A program made the position numbers and the translations under genes. The notes beneath the pieces are model-generated. The model had not been told where the DNA came from. It ran no database searches and saw only the letters and a program-made list of their open reading frames with translations. A stretch of DNA of 8,012 nucleotides from Caldithrix sp. RBG_13_44_9 (lineage in GTDB: Bacteria > Calditrichota > Calditrichia > RBG-13-44-9), in contig MESS01000049.1 of the NCBI GenBank assembly GCA_001771055.1, positions 72,303 to 80,314 on the forward strand. The letters run 5' to 3'. Below are positions 5,441 to 8,012 of this stretch, one piece after another (position 1 is the stretch's first letter; every line of letters starts with the position of its first letter).

Positions 5441-7912
5441 TTAACTGACCACAATATTAACTACCTTTTCAGGAACCACAATAATTTTGCGGATGGTTTT
5501 TCCTTTAATCAATTCAGGAATCCGCCCGGACTGCAGGGCGATTTTTTCAATCTCCATGGTCGAAAGGTTCCGGTCGATCTCCATCTGAGCTCTCACTTTT
5601 CCGTTGATCAAAATTCCATAATTAATCAAATCAGCTTCCAGGGCTTTAGGATCATACTGGGGCCAGCTTTGAAGAAACATGCTGGAAGAATGACCGGTTT
5701 TTTCCCATAACTCCTCAGCCAGATGGGGAGCGAATGGGGTAAGCAGAAGGTTCAACTTTTCAATCACTTCTTTCAGTAAAGGTGCATTGAGTGCTTCTTT
5801 TGTTTTCTCGCCACTGTAGCGGTATAATCCGTTTACCAGTTCCATGATCCGGCTGATGGCGGTGTTAAAATGGAAGCGTTCGGTATCCTCGGTTGCCCCT
5901 TTGATTGAGTAATGAAGTATCCGGTGGAGTTCTTTTTCATCAGGCCCGAATTCAGCCTCCAGTATTTTTTCACTAAATACCCATTGGAAACTCTCGAACA
6001 ACCTCCACACCCGGTTCAGAAATCGGTCGAGCGAAGCAATACTTTCATCACTCCAGGGACCACCCTTCTCGAATTCAAAACCGAACATCAAAGCACAACG
6101 GAAAGCATCCGATCCATATTTTTCAAGGTATTCTTCCGGATTCACCACATTTCCCCGGGATTTCCTCATCCGCAAACCATCCGGCCCCTTGATGACTCCC
6201 TGATGGCGCAAGGCCTGGAAAGGTTCAGTAAAGTTGATAAAATTAAGATCATGCAATACCATGGTGATAAATCGGGCATAGAGCAAGTGCATGGTTGCAT
6301 GCTCCGCACCACCCACATACATATCTACCGGGCACCATTCATTCACTAATTTTTTATCGAAAGGTTTACTCTTCAGGCGCGGAGAAAGATAGCGCAAGTA
6401 ATACCAGGAGGAATCAACAAAGGTATCCATGGTGTCCACTTCCCGCTGGGCGGCTTCCCCGCAACTGGGGCAGGTAGTTTGTTTGAATTTTTCATGATAT
6501 TTCAAGGGGGATTCGCCGGTGGGGCGGAAATCGACATCATATGGCAATAAAACCGGCAAATCTTTCTCCGGAACCGGCACTTCTCCGCATTTGGAGCAAT
6601 GAATGATCGGAATGGGTGCTCCCCAATAACGCTGGCGGGATATTAACCAGTCCCGCAATTTATAATTCACTTTGCGTTGCCCCAGCCCTTTAGATTCCAG
6701 CCAATCAGAGGTTTTTTCTATTCCTTCTTCGGAATTCAATCCGGAGAATGGACCGGAATTAATCATAATCCCTGGTTCCACATACGCTTTGGTCAGCGGT
6801 TCATCCGGATCAGTGCCCGGCGACAGGATTACTTTTTGAATCGGTAAATCATAATGAGTGGCAAATTCAAAATCACGTTCATCATGCCCGGGAACAGCCA
6901 TTACTGCCCCGGTTCCGTAGCTCATCAACACATAATCTGCAATCCAGATCGGGATGCGCTGTTCATTCACTGGATTGATAGCGAAGGCCCCGGTAAAGAC
7001 TCCGGCCTTTTCTTTGATAGTGGAGGTACGTTCAATCTCACTCTGGCGAAGGCTATTTTTAACGTACTCCTGAACCTGCGCTTTTTGAACTTGAGAGGTA
7101 ATTTTTTCTACCAGCGGGTGCTCCGGGGCTAAGACCATATAGGTAACTCCATACAGAGTATCCGGACGAGTAGTAAAAATCCTGAACGATTTCGTGGAAA
7201 GATTTTCCAGCTTAAATTCAATTTCTACACCCGTACTCTTGCCGATCCAGTTCTTCTGCATCAGCATAGTTCTTTCCGGCCAGTCTAATTTCTCCAGACC
7301 TTTGAGAAGGCGTTCGGCGTAAGCTGTGATCTTAAAGAACCATTGTACCAAATTCTTCTTGGTTACCACTGTGCCGCATCTTTCACAGGTATCGTCGGTC
7401 ATCACCTGTTCATTGGCCAACACCGTGTTACAGGAAGGACACCAATTCACCGGAGCTTTAGTTCGATAGGCCAAACCTGCTTTAAACAGTTGCAGGAAAA
7501 TCCATTGTGTCCATTGATAATATTCTGGCTGGCTGGTATCTAACTCCTTCTTCCAATCGTACATTGCTCCGATCGCTTTAAGTTGCTGACGGATAAAATT
7601 AACATTATCCTCAGTGATATCACGAGGATGTCCTTTGGTTTTGATCGCAAAATTTTCGGCTGGTAATCCAAAAGCATCAAATCCGATTGGTTCGAATACA
7701 TTATAGCCATTCATCCGGCGGAATCGTGCCCAGGTATCAGTAGAACCATAATTGAACCAGTGCCCCAGATGTAATTTATCCGAAGAGGGATAAATGAACA
7801 TCACCAGGGTATAACATTTTTTTGCAGTATTTTGAAGGTCGGTGGTGTAGGCTTTATTTTTCTCCCATTTTTTCCGCCATTTATTTTCGATTTCTTTAAA
7901 AGGATATCCCAT
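5441..7912 (-). CDS. leuS: Leucyl-tRNA synthetase
   Basis: Charges tRNA-Leu with leucine using ATP and edits mischarged tRNA; cytosolic, 823 residues, close to the usual bacterial length. ATG at 7912 has AGGAG at 7919-7923 with a 6-base gap. Order of parts: HIGH motif as HLGH at 48-51; GFDAFGLPAENFAI at 77-90; zinc site WCPSC (Cys158, Cys161) with CERC (Cys176, Cys179); CP1 editing domain with TTRPDT at 247-252 and GTGAVMAVPGHDERD at 333-347, where Asp344 should be the universal editing Asp; a second Cys cluster CSKC (439-442) and CPSC (481-484); DTMDTFVDSSWYY at 493-505; the KMSKS loop at 581-585, here RMRKS followed by RGNVVNP; the helical anticodon-binding domain to about 745; C-terminal domain with INGKVRAQ near 769-776. 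The KMSKS loop differs at two places (K to R, first S to R), which is unusual. The gene is otherwise intact. Confidence 0.98.
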   Translation of the reverse strand: MGYPFKEIENKWRKKWEKNKAYTTDLQNTAKKCYTLVMFIYPSSDKLHLGHWFNYGSTDTWARFRRMNGYNVFEPIGFDAFGLPAENFAIKTKGHPRDITEDNVNFIRQQLKAIGAMYDWKKELDTSQPEYYQWTQWIFLQLFKAGLAYRTKAPVNWCPSCNTVLANEQVMTDDTCERCGTVVTKKNLVQWFFKITAYAERLLKGLEKLDWPERTMLMQKNWIGKSTGVEIEFKLENLSTKSFRIFTTRPDTLYGVTYMVLAPEHPLVEKITSQVQKAQVQEYVKNSLRQSEIERTSTIKEKAGVFTGAFAINPVNEQRIPIWIADYVLMSYGTGAVMAVPGHDERDFEFATHYDLPIQKVILSPGTDPDEPLTKAYVEPGIMINSGPFSGLNSEEGIEKTSDWLESKGLGQRKVNYKLRDWLISRQRYWGAPIPIIHCSKCGEVPVPEKDLPVLLPYDVDFRPTGESPLKYHEKFKQTTCPSCGEAAQREVDTMDTFVDSSWYYLRYLSPRLKSKPFDKKLVNEWCPVDMYVGGAEHATMHLLYARFITMVLHDLNFINFTEPFQALRHQGVIKGPDGLRMRKSRGNVVNPEEYLEKYGSDAFRCALMFGFEFEKGGPWSDESIASLDRFLNRVWRLFESFQWVFSEKILEAEFGPDEKELHRILHYSIKGATEDTERFHFNTAISRIMELVNGLYRYSGEKTKEALNAPLLKEVIEKLNLLLTPFAPHLAEELWEKTGHSSSMFLQSWPQYDPKALEADLINYGILINGKVRAQMEIDRNLSTMEIEKIALQSGRIPELIKGKTIRKIIVVPEKVVNIVVS

Positions 7913-7918
7913 AATTTT

Positions 7919-7923
7919 CTCCT
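7919..7923 (-). promoter_or_regulatory. Ribosome binding site of leuS
   Basis: AGGAG on the minus strand, 6 bases before the leuS ATG. Directly upstream CTGC-GAA-GCAG forms a small 4-bp hairpin that abuts the site. Only about 30 bases separate it from the terminator-like hairpin, which leaves little room for a separate leuS promoter. Confidence 0.8.
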
Positions 7924-7945
7924 GCTTCGCAGCTTAATTACGAAT

Positions 7946-7971
7946 AACCCACTGGCTTCTGCCAGTGGGTT
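7946..7971 (-). terminator. Strong hairpin between tRNA-Pro and leuS, probable terminator or attenuator
   Basis: AACCCACTGGC (7946-7956), loop of 4 bases, GCCAGTGGGTT (7961-7971): a perfect 11-bp stem. It starts 6 bases after the tRNA 3' end in the minus-strand direction. The T-tract following it on the minus strand is poor (TTATT), whereas the plus strand has GGGTTTTC, so efficiency toward leuS is uncertain. It may terminate the tRNA transcript, mark a processing site, or allow read-through into leuS. Confidence 0.6.
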
Positions 7972-7977
7972 TTCATG

Positions 7978-8012
7978 TCGGGGCGGGGAGATTTGAACTC
8001 CCGGCCTCTTGG
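7978..8012 (-). tRNA. tRNA, 3' half, probably tRNA-Pro (cut by window edge)
   Basis: On the minus strand the last 35 bases read as the 3' part of a tRNA: anticodon-stem 3' strand CCAAG (8012-8008), 5-base variable loop AGGCC, T-stem GGGAG, T-loop TTCAAAT, T-stem CTCCC, acceptor strand CGCCCCG, then A at 7978 as the discriminator base. The T-stem pairs perfectly. G72 with A73 requires C1-G72, which is the bacterial tRNA-Pro identity pattern, and CCAAG-AGGCC is common in tRNA-Pro. The anticodon is outside the window, so the amino acid is inferred. CCA is not encoded (the next bases are CAT), so tRNA nucleotidyltransferase must add it. Confidence 0.88.

Noticed and set aside
5318..5710. 130-codon plus-strand open frame across the leuS/fusion junction
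   Set aside because: It is antisense to two well-supported genes and its translation has no recognisable features.
1..8012. CRISPR array, transposase, integrase or phage genes
   Set aside because: No regularly spaced repeats, transposase-like motifs or terminal inverted repeats were found; the gene content is chromosomal housekeeping.

Overview
The window is a compact bacterial chromosome segment of about 8 kb with moderate G+C. Every gene I can support lies on the minus strand. Read in the direction of transcription (high to low coordinates) the order is: 3' part of a tRNA-Pro, a strong hairpin, leuS (leucyl-tRNA synthetase), a two-domain membrane kinase-like protein (phytol/dolichol kinase-like domain fused to DUF92), a 65-residue zinc-ribbon protein, a thioredoxin-fold [2Fe-2S] ferredoxin, a ~400-base spacer, then truA (tRNA pseudouridine synthase), an HtrA/DegS-like serine protease, and the N-terminal two thirds of purB (adenylosuccinate lyase), which runs off the left edge.

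Organism: there is no rRNA or other direct taxonomic marker. The HtrA protein has an N-terminal hydrophobic segment. The LeuRS is of the bacterial type with a CP1 editing domain and two Cys-rich zinc sites. The style of LeuRS and the kinase-DUF92 fusion would fit a member of the FCB group (Bacteroidota, Chlorobiota/Ignavibacteria, Calditrichota or a related candidate phylum such as KSB1). That placement is inference from general familiarity and is low confidence. The tRNA 3' CCA is not encoded.

Layout: two transcription groups are likely. Group 1 (8012 to 3211) runs from tRNA-Pro through the hairpin to leuS. The fusion gene starts 3 bases after the leuS stop, which suggests coupling. About 140 bases after the fusion gene come the zinc-ribbon gene and, 13 bases later, the ferredoxin gene. 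Group 2 (about 2950 to 1 and beyond) is truA-htrA-purB with gaps of 21 and 3 bases, preceded by an AT-rich spacer with two weak promoter-like matches. The products are translation and tRNA modification (LeuRS, TruA), purine synthesis (PurB), envelope proteolysis (HtrA), and isoprenoid-alcohol phosphorylation (fusion, inferred). They look like housekeeping genes sharing transcripts rather than one pathway.

The most interesting items are the fusion gene, whose two halves resemble the two successive kinases of plant phytol salvage (VTE5 and VTE6); the small zinc-ribbon/ferredoxin gene pair; a LeuRS whose KMSKS motif reads RMRKS; and an imperfect 56-base-offset tandem duplication across the 3' end of the fusion gene. 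I see no mobile elements, CRISPR arrays, phage genes or obvious defence system.
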